From the NCBI GenBank assembly GCA_900752545.1, contig CAADVS010000031.1, forward strand, positions 1 to 44,876: a stretch of DNA of 44,876 nucleotides. The letters run 5' to 3'. Below the pieces are notes generated by a model. The model saw only the letters and a program-made list of their open reading frames with translations. It was not told the DNA's origin and made no database searches. The DNA is from an uncultured Collinsella sp. (GTDB taxonomy: Bacteria; Actinomycetota; Coriobacteriia; Coriobacteriales; Coriobacteriaceae). This document shows positions 15,674 to 23,741 of the stretch, one piece after another (positions within the stretch are counted from its first letter, which is position 1; every line of letters starts with the position of its first letter). The position numbers and the translations under genes were made by a program.

Positions 15674-16474
15674 TTAGGGCCGCTGGCCCATGCCACCCTC
15701 GAGGGTGACGGTCTCGCCGTTCATATACTTAAAGTCGGGGCCGCAGAGCTGAACAACCACGCGGCCGATCTCCTTCTCGACGTCGCCGTAGTGGCCCGCC
15801 GGCGGCATGTGGACGTTGGCCTTGAACGCCTCGGGATAGGCATCCTGGAAGTTCTCGAGCGCAGCGGTCCAAGCAAGCGGGCACACGATGTTGACGTTGA
15901 TGCCGTCCTTGCCCCACTCGTTGGCGGCAACGCGGGTCAAGCCGCGGATGCCTTCCTTGGCGGCGGCATAGCTGCACTGGCCGTAGTTGCCAAACAGACC
16001 GGCGCCCGAGGCAAAGTTAACCACGGAACCCTTGGTCTCCTTCAGGTGCGGATAGGCCTTCTGCATGTACAGATAGGTAGCATACAGGCCGGAATAAATG
16101 GCCAGGTTAAACTGATCCATGGTGTGGTCGGCGATGGTCACGCCCGAGGCGCTGGCCTGGGCATTGTTGACGACGGCGTCGATGCGGCCGAACTCCTCGA
16201 TGGCCTTGTCGATGACGTTCTGGACGACGGCCTCGTTGTCCTGACCAGCCGAGACATCGGCCTGAACAGGCAGAACCTTGATGCCGTACTCGGCCTCGAG
16301 GGACTCCTTGGCAGCCTCGAGCTTGGCAACGTTGCGGCCGGTAATGACGAGGTTTGCGCCCTCCTTGGCAAAAGCGATATCAATGCCGTAGCCGATGGAG
16401 CCAGCGGAGCCGTCCTTAAGCGTGGCCTTGCCGCCGCCGGTGACGATTACGGTCTTACCAGTGAAAAGTCCCAT
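15674..16474 (-). CDS. SDR-family NAD(P)-dependent oxidoreductase
   Basis: This is a classical short-chain dehydrogenase/reductase of 266 aa. The N-terminal nucleotide site reads TVIVTGGGKATLKDGSAGSIGYGIDIAFA, in which the glycine-rich loop carries an insertion before GSIGYG. NNAQA (103-107) replaces the usual NNAG. The catalytic Ser is S156 (NFASGAG) and the YxxxK motif is Y169/K173 (SYAAAKEG). The C-terminus ends MNGETVTLEGGMGQRP, normal for SDR tetramers. The ATG at 16474 has AAAGGA upstream. Collinsella species are known for hydroxysteroid dehydrogenases, but this sequence does not match the 7-beta-HSDH I know, so no substrate is assigned. Confidence 0.9.
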   Translation of the reverse strand: MGLFTGKTVIVTGGGKATLKDGSAGSIGYGIDIAFAKEGANLVITGRNVAKLEAAKESLEAEYGIKVLPVQADVSAGQDNEAVVQNVIDKAIEEFGRIDAVVNNAQASASGVTIADHTMDQFNLAIYSGLYATYLYMQKAYPHLKETKGSVVNFASGAGLFGNYGQCSYAAAKEGIRGLTRVAANEWGKDGINVNIVCPLAWTAALENFQDAYPEAFKANVHMPPAGHYGDVEKEIGRVVVQLCGPDFKYMNGETVTLEGGMGQRP

Positions 16475-16768
16475 ACGAAGTCCTTTCGAATCGCGACGGG
16501 CCCACCCGCCGACTGCGCGCATCCAACTTCACGCGCCAAAAGCTGAAATGCAACTTTAGCGGGTTCAAGTGAAAAATAAAGACCGCAGCAGGCGAACGGC
16601 GCAACGTCATTCGGCGAAGGGAATGTCAAGCGTAAACTGAATTTAGAGGACGAATTTTTGCTATCCAAGCGAGCCATCGAACACGTTTTGAAACTTTGCT
16701 GCGGGGCGCGGGATGTCGGCGCGAGACTTTATCATAGGGTGACAAACAACGATGAGGAGCACATGCCT

Positions 16769-18532
16769 ATGACAGACGAGCTGGACCCCCAGACTCAACA
16801 GCATATTGATGATTCAGCAGACGTCGCCGCAGATACTGACGCTGCGACCTGCAATGATACCGACGTCGACGACGCCACTCTGGATAACGGCGCTGCGACG
16901 GAAATCCCTGCGGCCGAAGATGCCGGCGAGCAAAACGACGATTCGGCCGCTCAGGACGACGCCCCCGAAAAGGACGCTGCCCCGCAAGCAGAAGGCCCCA
17001 TCAAGGTGTCTTCGGAAGAAGAGCTCGATGCCGTCATGGACTCCATGATGGATGCCGTCAAAGCGATGAAAGACGCCGTGGCCGACGCCGATGTTGACGC
17101 CGAAGAAGAGGAGGCCGCCGAGGCCGCCTCGACCTTCGTGCCCGGCGAGACCCCCGTTGCCGACCAAGGCAGCACCCTGCCCTCGTTCCTGCAGCTTGAG
17201 CACCCCACCATTGGTGCCGACGCAGTCGACCCGCATGCAGCGGGCTTTTCCGTAATCGAAGGCGGTACCGGCAATATCGCCGCGCCGCAAACTACCGATG
17301 TGGACGCTGCCGACACCGGTCGTCCAATCGCCCCGCACGCCCCCGCCGCGAGCCGCGATCTGGGAACTACCGTCTCGAACACTGCGAACGCCCTGGGCGC
17401 CTTTATCGCCCAGGGAGCCTCGGCCATGCGCGAGATGAATGCCGCAAAGAAGGCACTCGCCGATGCACGCGATCACCTGGCAGAGTTGGAGCAGCGCATC
17501 GCCGACCAAGGCGAAGAGCTCGAAACACGCCAGGATATCGCAGGCCGCTACGACCAAATCGTCGCCGAGCAGCGCCAGACTATCGACACGGCACAAAAGA
17601 CCGCCGCAGCGGCAGAAATCGGCCGCGATACCCATACTGCCAAGGCAACAGAGCTCAAGGCACAGCTCGAGCAAATAAAAGAAGAGGACGATACCACCGA
17701 GCGGCGTCTCAAAGCCGCGCTCGACGCGGTGGAGGCACGCGAAGCCAGCTCGCGCGAGACCGGTAACCGCCTCGTACGACGTCTCGAGGATTCCAAGCGC
17801 ATCCGCGACAAGGTACAGGCCGAGCGCGACGCCGGCGTTGCCGCAGCACAGCAAACCGTCGACGCCACGCGTGCTCAACTCGAAACGCTGCGCCACGAGT
17901 ATGCCGAGCTGCAGCGCAATCCTTCGGCAAACCCCGCCAATTACACCGTGCGCACCAGCGAGCTCTCGATGCAGATCTCCGACACGGCCGATGCCCTGCG
18001 CAAAGCCGAGGAAGATGTCCCGCGCATCACCGCCGATCTTGAGCACTCGCTCGCGGCCGCCGAGCACGCTGTCGAGCAGGCACAAGCCCCCATCGCCGAC
18101 GCCAAGCGTGCCCATCAGGCCGTGACGGCCGAGGCCGATGCCGCGCGCGACGAGCTGCAGACCGCAAAAGCCGCCGCCGCAACGCGCCAGCGCGAACTGC
18201 GCGAGGAGATCGCCGACGAGGACAAGGCGCGTCGAGAGCAAGAGCAGGCCATCGCCGATGCCCAAGCGGACGTCGCGCATGCGCAGTCGATCATCGAGCA
18301 GGCGACCGAGGTGCACGACCATCCCGAGATTACCGAATCGCTCGCAGGCTCCTTGGCCCGCGATAAGGCCGAGCACGCCGAAACCGAGCGCGAAGTGGCT
18401 CAACTCGAAACCGCCGAGGACGCCGTGCGCGAGCGCACCCGCGACTCACGCATCAAATTCACCGGCGCCATCGTCTGCATTGTCGCCGTGATTCTGGTGA
18501 TCATCCTGGTCTGGCTGTTCGCAAGCAAGTAA
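16769..18532 (+). CDS. Tail-anchored long coiled-coil protein, unknown function
   Basis: Not recognised as a named family. The 587-aa product (ATG 16769, nine bases after GAGGAG; an ATG at 16763 is the alternative) has three parts. Residues 1 to about 210 are Asp/Glu/Ala/Thr-rich and low in complexity, probably disordered. About 220-550 is an almost unbroken heptad-like coiled coil rich in Ala, Glu, Gln and Arg (for example AKKALADARDHLAELEQRI). A single C-terminal transmembrane helix (TGAIVCIVAVILVIILVWLF) ends three residues before the stop. There is no N-terminal signal, so the topology is tail-anchored with the coil in the cytoplasm. A structural or division-related role is possible but unsupported. 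The gene stands alone, divergent from the SDR gene. Confidence 0.8.
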   Translation: MTDELDPQTQQHIDDSADVAADTDAATCNDTDVDDATLDNGAATEIPAAEDAGEQNDDSAAQDDAPEKDAAPQAEGPIKVSSEEELDAVMDSMMDAVKAMKDAVADADVDAEEEEAAEAASTFVPGETPVADQGSTLPSFLQLEHPTIGADAVDPHAAGFSVIEGGTGNIAAPQTTDVDAADTGRPIAPHAPAASRDLGTTVSNTANALGAFIAQGASAMREMNAAKKALADARDHLAELEQRIADQGEELETRQDIAGRYDQIVAEQRQTIDTAQKTAAAAEIGRDTHTAKATELKAQLEQIKEEDDTTERRLKAALDAVEAREASSRETGNRLVRRLEDSKRIRDKVQAERDAGVAAAQQTVDATRAQLETLRHEYAELQRNPSANPANYTVRTSELSMQISDTADALRKAEEDVPRITADLEHSLAAAEHAVEQAQAPIADAKRAHQAVTAEADAARDELQTAKAAAATRQRELREEIADEDKARREQEQAIADAQADVAHAQSIIEQATEVHDHPEITESLAGSLARDKAEHAETEREVAQLETAEDAVRERTRDSRIKFTGAIVCIVAVILVIILVWLFASK

Positions 18533-18558
18533 CCCAGTTACCAAAAACACACCAATGC

Positions 18559-18625
18559 AGTTGCGGTGAGATAGTTCCTGTTTAGCCCTCAAAAAGGCCA
18601 ATTCAAGAACTATCTCACCGCAACT
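18559..18625. repeat. REP-like palindrome with perfect 19-bp arms
   Basis: The arms 18559-18577 and 18607-18625 (AGTTGCGGTGAGATAGTTC) are perfect complements. The arm is related to the 8939/12501 palindromes (TTGCGGTG-AATAGGGA), but several arm positions changed on both sides together, preserving pairing. Confidence 0.85.
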
Positions 18626-18631
18626 TTTTGA

Positions 18632-18753
18632 TTGGTGCAAAGGGGTCAGGCTACTTTGCACCAACTTGGTGCATATAGACCAGTCCCCATTGCACCAACA
18701 ACGTTTGCCCAGATAAAACCTGCCAAAATAAACCTGTCCCTTTTTGGCAGGTT
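18632..18753. repeat. Cluster of three REP-like palindromes
   Basis: Three consecutive palindromes are TTGGTGCAAAG/CTTTGCACCAA (18632-18664), TTGGTGCA/TGCACCAA (18666-18698) and AACCTGCCAAAA/TTTTGGCAGGTT (18717-18753). The loops contain GGGGTCAGG, CCAGTCCCC and CCTGTCCC respectively. They lie between convergent genes. No ORF was recognised. Confidence 0.8.
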
Positions 18754-18778
18754 GAACCACGACAACGCCAATGTTTTG

Positions 18779-18819
18779 GCAGCGTCAAGTGGTTACGCGG
18801 TTCGTAGAACCGCGTAACT
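18779..18819. repeat. 41-bp repeat with 12-bp perfect hairpin, copy 2
   Basis: GTTACGCGGTTC-gta-GAACCGCGTAAC (18792-18818) touches the queA stop codon. It matches 15632-15672 with one substitution, and both copies sit exactly at the 3' end of a minus-strand gene. Confidence 0.85.
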
Positions 18820-20035
18820 AACAAATGAGCATGGCGTCGCCGAAGCTGAAGAAGCGGTAACGCTCTTCGATGGCGGCGGCGTAGGCATCCATGATCTGGT
18901 CGCGGGTGGCAAGTGCGCTGACGAGCATCATGAGCGTGGAGCGCGGCACGTGGAAGTTGGTGATCAGCGCGTCGACCACGTGATAGGTCGAGCCGGGCAT
19001 GAGGTAGAGCTGCGTTGTCGCGTTCTCACGCACCACGATGTCACCGCGGCCGAGCGTGTCGGCCCCGTCCTCGCGGCCTTCAAAATAGCGCGCCGTCACG
19101 GCCGGATCGGACACCGGTGCCTCAGCGTCAAACGCGCTCTCGAGCGAGCGCACTGCGGTGGTGCCGACGGCGATCACGCGGTGCCCCTCGGCCTTCGCCT
19201 TATGCACGGCGTCAACAACATCCTGCGACACGTGGTAGCGCTCGGTGTGCATGACGTGCTGCGTGGGATCGTCCTCCTCCACCAAGCGGAAGGTATCGAT
19301 GCCCACCTCAAGCTCGACGGCGGCAAACTTCGCACCCTTGGCCTCGATAGCGGCCATGAGCTCGGGAGTAAAGTGCAGACCCGCCGTGGGAGCTGCAGCC
19401 GAGTGCTCCTCTTTCATGGCGTAGACGGTCTGGTACTTCTCGGGATCGCCCTCGTAATCGGTAATGTAGGGCGGCAGCGGCACGTGGCCGGCAGCATGGA
19501 TGGCCTCGTCGAGCGTGCGCGGCTCGCCGGCGGCATTGCAACCGGCCGGCTCAAAACGCACCAGGCGGCCGCCGCGGCTATCGGTGACAAAGTCGATGAC
19601 CTCGGCCGTCAGCACCACGGGAGCCCCCTCGGGCGCATGGGCGCCACCGGCGCGATACTCAATCTGAGCACCGGGCTTCAGGCGCTTACCCGGCTTGACC
19701 AGGCACTCCCAAACGTGGCCCAGCGGGTCAACATCTTCGCGGCGCTTGAGCAGCAGCGTCTCGACCACGCCGCCCGAGCCGGCTTTGCGACCGATCAGGC
19801 GGGCCGGCATCACGCGCGTCTTGTTGATGACGAGCACATCGCCCGGCTCGATATAGTCGATGATGTCGCGGAAGATGCGGTGCTCAACGCTACCGCCGTG
19901 CTCCAGCGGCGTTCCCGCCTGGGAGCCCTTGCGATCCACCACCAGCAGGCGGCAGGAGTCGCGCGGCTCGGCAGGAGCCTGGGCGATCAGTTCCTCAGGA
20001 AGGTTGTAGTCAAAATCATCGGTACGCATAGACAC
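18818..20035 (-). CDS. queA: S-adenosylmethionine:tRNA ribosyltransferase-isomerase QueA
   Basis: QueA transfers and isomerises the ribosyl group of AdoMet onto preQ1-modified tRNA, giving epoxyqueuosine. The 405-aa protein shows DFDYNLPEELIAQAPAEPRDSCRLLV, GDVLVINKTRVMPARL, SAAAPTAGLHFTPEL, VGIDTFRLV, AVGTTAVRSLES and ALITNFHVPRSTLMMLVSA, all QueA hallmarks. It is somewhat longer than the common 340-360 aa because of insertions in the first half. GTG at 20035 is eight bases from AAGGAG; an in-frame ATG at 20029 is the alternative. It lies 64 bp downstream of queH, which acts next in the pathway, so they probably form an operon. Confidence 0.96.
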   Translation of the reverse strand: MSMRTDDFDYNLPEELIAQAPAEPRDSCRLLVVDRKGSQAGTPLEHGGSVEHRIFRDIIDYIEPGDVLVINKTRVMPARLIGRKAGSGGVVETLLLKRREDVDPLGHVWECLVKPGKRLKPGAQIEYRAGGAHAPEGAPVVLTAEVIDFVTDSRGGRLVRFEPAGCNAAGEPRTLDEAIHAAGHVPLPPYITDYEGDPEKYQTVYAMKEEHSAAAPTAGLHFTPELMAAIEAKGAKFAAVELEVGIDTFRLVEEDDPTQHVMHTERYHVSQDVVDAVHKAKAEGHRVIAVGTTAVRSLESAFDAEAPVSDPAVTARYFEGREDGADTLGRGDIVVRENATTQLYLMPGSTYHVVDALITNFHVPRSTLMMLVSALATRDQIMDAYAAAIEERYRFFSFGDAMLIC

Positions 20036-20099
20036 GTCGGATACTCCTTATATAGCCAAAGTCCGTTCTACATCCTAGCAGGCTGACGTCCCAAATGAA

Positions 20100-20675
20100 C
20101 TACTTTTTGGCGGCTTTGCGCTCGTCGCGGATGCGGGCGCGGTCCATGGCCGCCTCGACGGCCGAGAATCGGCAGCCGCAGTAATTCTGCCGATACATAC
20201 CCAGCTCGCGCGAACGACGCGTGGCCTCGGGATAATACGGGCGAAAATCGCGAATCACCGGCGTAAGCCCGCGGGCGGCAGCCAGACGCTCCAACACATC
20301 ATTGCAGGTCTCGAACAGCTGATACGGCGAGACGGCGAGCGTCGTGCCCACAAACTCAAACCCGCGCTCCTGGGCCACGCGGCATGCCTCGGCCAGGCGC
20401 AGGGCATAGCACGCGCGACAGCGACGGGGTCGATCGGCGCCCAGTGGGGCCACGCCGGCCTCCCAGCGCTCGCGGTCCTCCCCCGCCTCGATAAGCTCGA
20501 TGTCGCCATCGGCACACCACCGGCGCAGCTCGTCCAAACGCCGCTGCCATTCATCGCGAGGTTGAATATTAGGGTTGGTCCAGCAAATCGTGGGCTCAAA
20601 CCCTTCCTCGCGCAGCAGGCGGACCGGCTCAAGCGAGCACGGCGCACAGCAAGCGTGCAACAACAACGGCCTCAT
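20100..20675 (-). CDS. queH: Epoxyqueuosine reductase QueH
   Basis: QueH reduces epoxyqueuosine to queuosine in tRNA, the final step, using an iron-sulfur cluster; it is the non-QueG enzyme (DUF208). The 191-aa protein has LLLHACCAPCS near the N-terminus, PNIQPRDEWQRRL, RPRRCRACYALRL and the late YCGC motif, giving the paired cysteines expected of the family. FVGTTLAVSPYQ is also characteristic. The ATG at 20675 is chosen because AGGAG lies six bases upstream; an ATG two codons earlier is too close to that site. It lies upstream of queA on the same strand. Confidence 0.95.
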   Translation of the reverse strand: MRPLLLHACCAPCSLEPVRLLREEGFEPTICWTNPNIQPRDEWQRRLDELRRWCADGDIELIEAGEDRERWEAGVAPLGADRPRRCRACYALRLAEACRVAQERGFEFVGTTLAVSPYQLFETCNDVLERLAAARGLTPVIRDFRPYYPEATRRSRELGMYRQNYCGCRFSAVEAAMDRARIRDERKAAKK

Positions 20676-20694
20676 CAACATCTCCTCCCCCGCA

Positions 20695-20727
20695 ATGATT
20701 TTTTAATCCCCGTCCCAGAAAAATCAT
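20695..20727. repeat. REP-like palindrome, CCCCGTCCC loop
   Basis: The arms ATGATTTTT/AAAAATCAT are perfect; the loop is TAATCCCCGTCCCAG. It lies between the DUF3267 gene and queH. The same loop and a similar arm recur twice at 23602-23722. Confidence 0.8.
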
Positions 20728-20737
20728 CCCAAAAAGA

Positions 20738-21307
20738 CTACCTTGCGAAAAAGCGCACGCCAAAAGACGTGTCCTCGCAGGCGACAATGCGACGGTCGCG
20801 CAGGATGGTCCGCACGTAATACCAATCGCCCACACAGCCCGACAAGTGCAGACCAGCTGCCAGGTAGCACATCAGCGGATAGCCCGAAAACGCAAACCCC
20901 AGGGCAAACGCTGTCGTCACGACAACCGTCGGCGCCAGGCAAACTGCCACGTACCGCCGGCGCGAATAGACCACGCCCTCGGCGCAGGCATAGATCATCG
21001 CCGTCTCGCGATTCGCCCCAAAGGCCACCTTCGCGCCCGCAGGCGCCAGCAGCTTAAAGAACACACCGTGAACCAGCTCGTGCACGGCAAATGACGCCGC
21101 CGAAACCGCAGCCAAGCCGATTAGCCAGCCCAAGACGGCCGTCCAACCGCCCGCGTCAGCCGCATCCAGATCCGCGGGCCCGCCCATCAGCATAAACACC
21201 GGCACCAGGCACACGGCAAATGCGCCAAGCACTGCCATCCCCCACACAAAGCAGGCGCGCAGAAAATCCTCGTCCTCAAACGCATGTATGTTGGAAATCT
21301 CATTCAT
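20738..21307 (-). CDS. DUF3267-type membrane zincin-like protein
   Basis: This 189-aa membrane protein has about four hydrophobic helices and a HELVH motif (VHELVHGVFFKLLAP) inside or beside the second. This HExxH pattern and the later SGCVGDWYYV segment resemble DUF3267, a family of putative membrane metalloproteases. The substrate is unknown. The start at 21307 (MNEISNIHAFEDEDF) lacks an obvious ribosome site. The gene is divergent from the MetRS-like gene (132-bp gap) and followed by a palindrome and queH. Catalytic activity is inferred only from the motif. Confidence 0.75.
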   Translation of the reverse strand: MNEISNIHAFEDEDFLRACFVWGMAVLGAFAVCLVPVFMLMGGPADLDAADAGGWTAVLGWLIGLAAVSAASFAVHELVHGVFFKLLAPAGAKVAFGANRETAMIYACAEGVVYSRRRYVAVCLAPTVVVTTAFALGFAFSGYPLMCYLAAGLHLSGCVGDWYYVRTILRDRRIVACEDTSFGVRFFAR

Positions 21308-21439
21308 AGCATCTTAGGATAGCGCCCCTGCCACGTACCCGTCCGCATGTGCGATAATGTCGAACGATATGCACGAATTGACCACCGCGTCGTCAGGCCT
21401 TGCGCCCGGCCGCGCTCTCACCATATGCGAAGGAGTCCC

Positions 21440-23590
21440 ATGGCATCCAAATACTCCATGAACGACCGTCCCAGCTGGCCTCGCCGCGCCATCGTTACCG
21501 CCGGCGAGCCCTACGGCAACAAGGGCCTTCACTTTGGCCACGTTGGTGGCGTCTTTGTCCCGGCCGACTTCTTCGCCCGCTTCCTGCGCGACCGTCTGGG
21601 CCGCGAGAACGTCATCTTCACCTCGGGCACCGACTGCTACGGCTCGCCCATCATGGAGAGCTACCGCAAGCTCAAGGAGAACGAAGGCTACGACAAGTCC
21701 ATCGGCGAGTATGTCGAGTCCAATCACTCCCGCCAGGCCGCGACCCTCAACAACTACAACATCAGCTGCGATATCTACGGCGGCTCGGGCCTTGAGCCGG
21801 CTGCTCAGATTCACAACGAGGTGACCGCCGAGATTATCGAGCGCCTGCACGAGCAGGGTACCATCTCCAAGCGCTCCACGCTGCAGTTCTACGACGCCAA
21901 GGCCGGCACGTTCCTCAACGGCCGTCAGGTGATCGGCCGCTGCCCCATTCAGGGCTGCAAGTCCGAGAAGGCGTACGCCGACGAGTGCGACCTGGGTCAC
22001 CAGTTTGAGCCCGAGGAGCTCATCGCGCCCAAGAGCCAGCTCACCGGCGAGGTGCCCGAGCTGCGCCCGGTCGACAACCTCTACTTCGACCTGCCGGCCT
22101 ACCTCGACTTTATGAAGACCTACACCGCCAAGCTCGCCCAGAACCCGCAGGTTCGCTCCGTGGTCTCCAAGACCATGGAAGAGTGGCTGCTGCCGGCTCA
22201 GCTCTACATTCAGAACAAGTTCCGCGAGGCCTTCGACGCCGTCGAGGACCAGCTCCCCGAGCACACCGTGCTGGAACCCGAGGGCAACAAGAGCAGCTTT
22301 ACCGTCACCTTCCCCAGCTGGAAGGAGCGCGACGACGCCCACGCGGTGCTCGCCAACGGCGGCGTGCGCTTCCGCAGCGGCAAGGCGCTCGTACCCTTCC
22401 GCATCACCGGTAACATCGACTGGGGCGTTCCGGTGCCCGAGGTCGACGGCGTGACCGACGTCACCTGCTGGTGCTGGCCCGAGAGCCTGTGGGCGCCCAT
22501 CAGCTATACGCGTACCGTGCTCGCGCGCGATGCCAAGGCAGCCGGCGTGACCGAGGGTATCGCTGCCCATGACGCCGCCCTCATGGGCGAGCCCTCCGCC
22601 GATTCCACGCAGGTCCCCGCACCCACCTACCAGCACAGCTCGCTCGACTGGCGCGACTGGTGGTGCTCGGACGACGCACAGATTTACCAGTTCATCGGTC
22701 AGGACAACATCTACTTCTACTGCATCGCGCAGACCGCCATGTGGGAGGCCCTGGGTTGGAACCTCACGCAGAGCACCGTCAGCGCCTGCTACCATCTGCT
22801 CTACATGGGCAAAAAGGCCAGCTCGTCCTCGCAGACGCCTCCCCCGCCGGCAGACGACCTGCTTAACCACTACACCTGCGAGCAGATGCGCGCGCATTGG
22901 CTGTCGCTCGGCCTGTCCGAGAAGCCGGTGAGCTTTAGCCCCAAGGCATACGACACGCGCGTGACCGGCAAGGACAAGGACGGCAACGAGGTGCGTGCCT
23001 GCGACGACAAGCGCGTCATCGATCCGGCCCTTAAGGAGAGCGCCCTTTTGACCGGCGTGTTCAACCGCCTGGCCCGCAGCTGCTTCTACGGCGTCGCCGT
23101 CAAGGAGGGCGACGAGAGCCCCTATCGCAACGGTTGTATTCCCGCCGGTGCAGCCTCCGCCACCGTGGTCGAGGCTGCCGAGCAGGCCGCCCTTGCCTTT
23201 GAGCAGGCCATGTACAAGTTCGAGACGCACCGCGCGCTCGCCGTGTGCGACGACTACCTGCGTGCCGCCAACAAGCGCTGGAGCGACGCCTCCAAGGCCG
23301 CCAACAAGCTCGAGGGCGAGCCGGCCAACGCCGCCATGAAGCAGGCCCTGGTCGATGCCTTTACCGAGCTGCGCGTGGCGACCGTTCTGATGCACGGCAT
23401 CGTCCCGGCCGGCTGCGAGCTCATCTGCGAGTACTTCGACGTCGACCCGGTCGCCTTCTTTAGCTGGGACAACATCTTTGCCTCCACGGACGAGTTTATG
23501 GAGAGCCTGGGCGAGAAGCCCGGCGAGCACCGCGTAAAGCCGCTGCCCCCGCGCTTCGACTTCTTCAGCAAGCACGAGAGCCAGTACTAA
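21440..23590 (+). CDS. Methionyl-tRNA synthetase-like class I aaRS, KMSKS absent
   Basis: This 716-aa class I synthetase is most like MetRS. YGNKGLHFGH (25-34) is the HIGH motif and GTDCYGSPI (63-71) follows. A zinc knuckle with C168, C173, C183 and H187 lies in the connective domain. FIGQDNIYFY (418-427) matches the MetRS catalytic core. The KMSKS loop, however, reads GKKASSSSQTPPPPADDLLNHY (457-478). The C-terminal half has a long helical anticodon-binding-like region ending in a helical tail. ATG 21440 has GAAGGAG upstream. It may be the organism's MetRS with an unusual loop or a paralogue. The MetRS call itself is fairly firm; activity is not certain. Confidence 0.8.
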   Translation: MASKYSMNDRPSWPRRAIVTAGEPYGNKGLHFGHVGGVFVPADFFARFLRDRLGRENVIFTSGTDCYGSPIMESYRKLKENEGYDKSIGEYVESNHSRQAATLNNYNISCDIYGGSGLEPAAQIHNEVTAEIIERLHEQGTISKRSTLQFYDAKAGTFLNGRQVIGRCPIQGCKSEKAYADECDLGHQFEPEELIAPKSQLTGEVPELRPVDNLYFDLPAYLDFMKTYTAKLAQNPQVRSVVSKTMEEWLLPAQLYIQNKFREAFDAVEDQLPEHTVLEPEGNKSSFTVTFPSWKERDDAHAVLANGGVRFRSGKALVPFRITGNIDWGVPVPEVDGVTDVTCWCWPESLWAPISYTRTVLARDAKAAGVTEGIAAHDAALMGEPSADSTQVPAPTYQHSSLDWRDWWCSDDAQIYQFIGQDNIYFYCIAQTAMWEALGWNLTQSTVSACYHLLYMGKKASSSSQTPPPPADDLLNHYTCEQMRAHWLSLGLSEKPVSFSPKAYDTRVTGKDKDGNEVRACDDKRVIDPALKESALLTGVFNRLARSCFYGVAVKEGDESPYRNGCIPAGAASATVVEAAEQAALAFEQAMYKFETHRALAVCDDYLRAANKRWSDASKAANKLEGEPANAAMKQALVDAFTELRVATVLMHGIVPAGCELICEYFDVDPVAFFSWDNIFASTDEFMESLGEKPGEHRVKPLPPRFDFFSKHESQY

Positions 23591-23601
23591 GCAACCGCAA
23601 C

Positions 23602-23722
23602 GCGCCCGGGAATGATTATTCTGGGACGGGGATTAAAAAATCATTCCCGGGCGCCACAGTACAGTCTTTTTGTGACGGGGGTCATGGAATGATTTTTTAA
23701 TCCCCGTCCCAGAATAATCATT
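23602..23722. repeat. BIME-like inverted pair of palindromes
   Basis: The first palindrome has perfect 16-bp arms (23602-23617, 23639-23654). Bases 23611-23647 and 23686-23722 are exact 37-nt inverted copies of each other, each with AATGATT/AATCATT arms and a CCCCGTCCC loop. They occupy the gap between the MetRS-like gene and the methyltransferase gene. Confidence 0.9.
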
Positions 23723-23741
23723 TAGGTGGAAGGAAAGACGG

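Noticed and set aside
21314..23575. 753-aa minus-strand open frame
   Set aside because: Antisense shadow of the MetRS-like gene, low-complexity composition and no family features.
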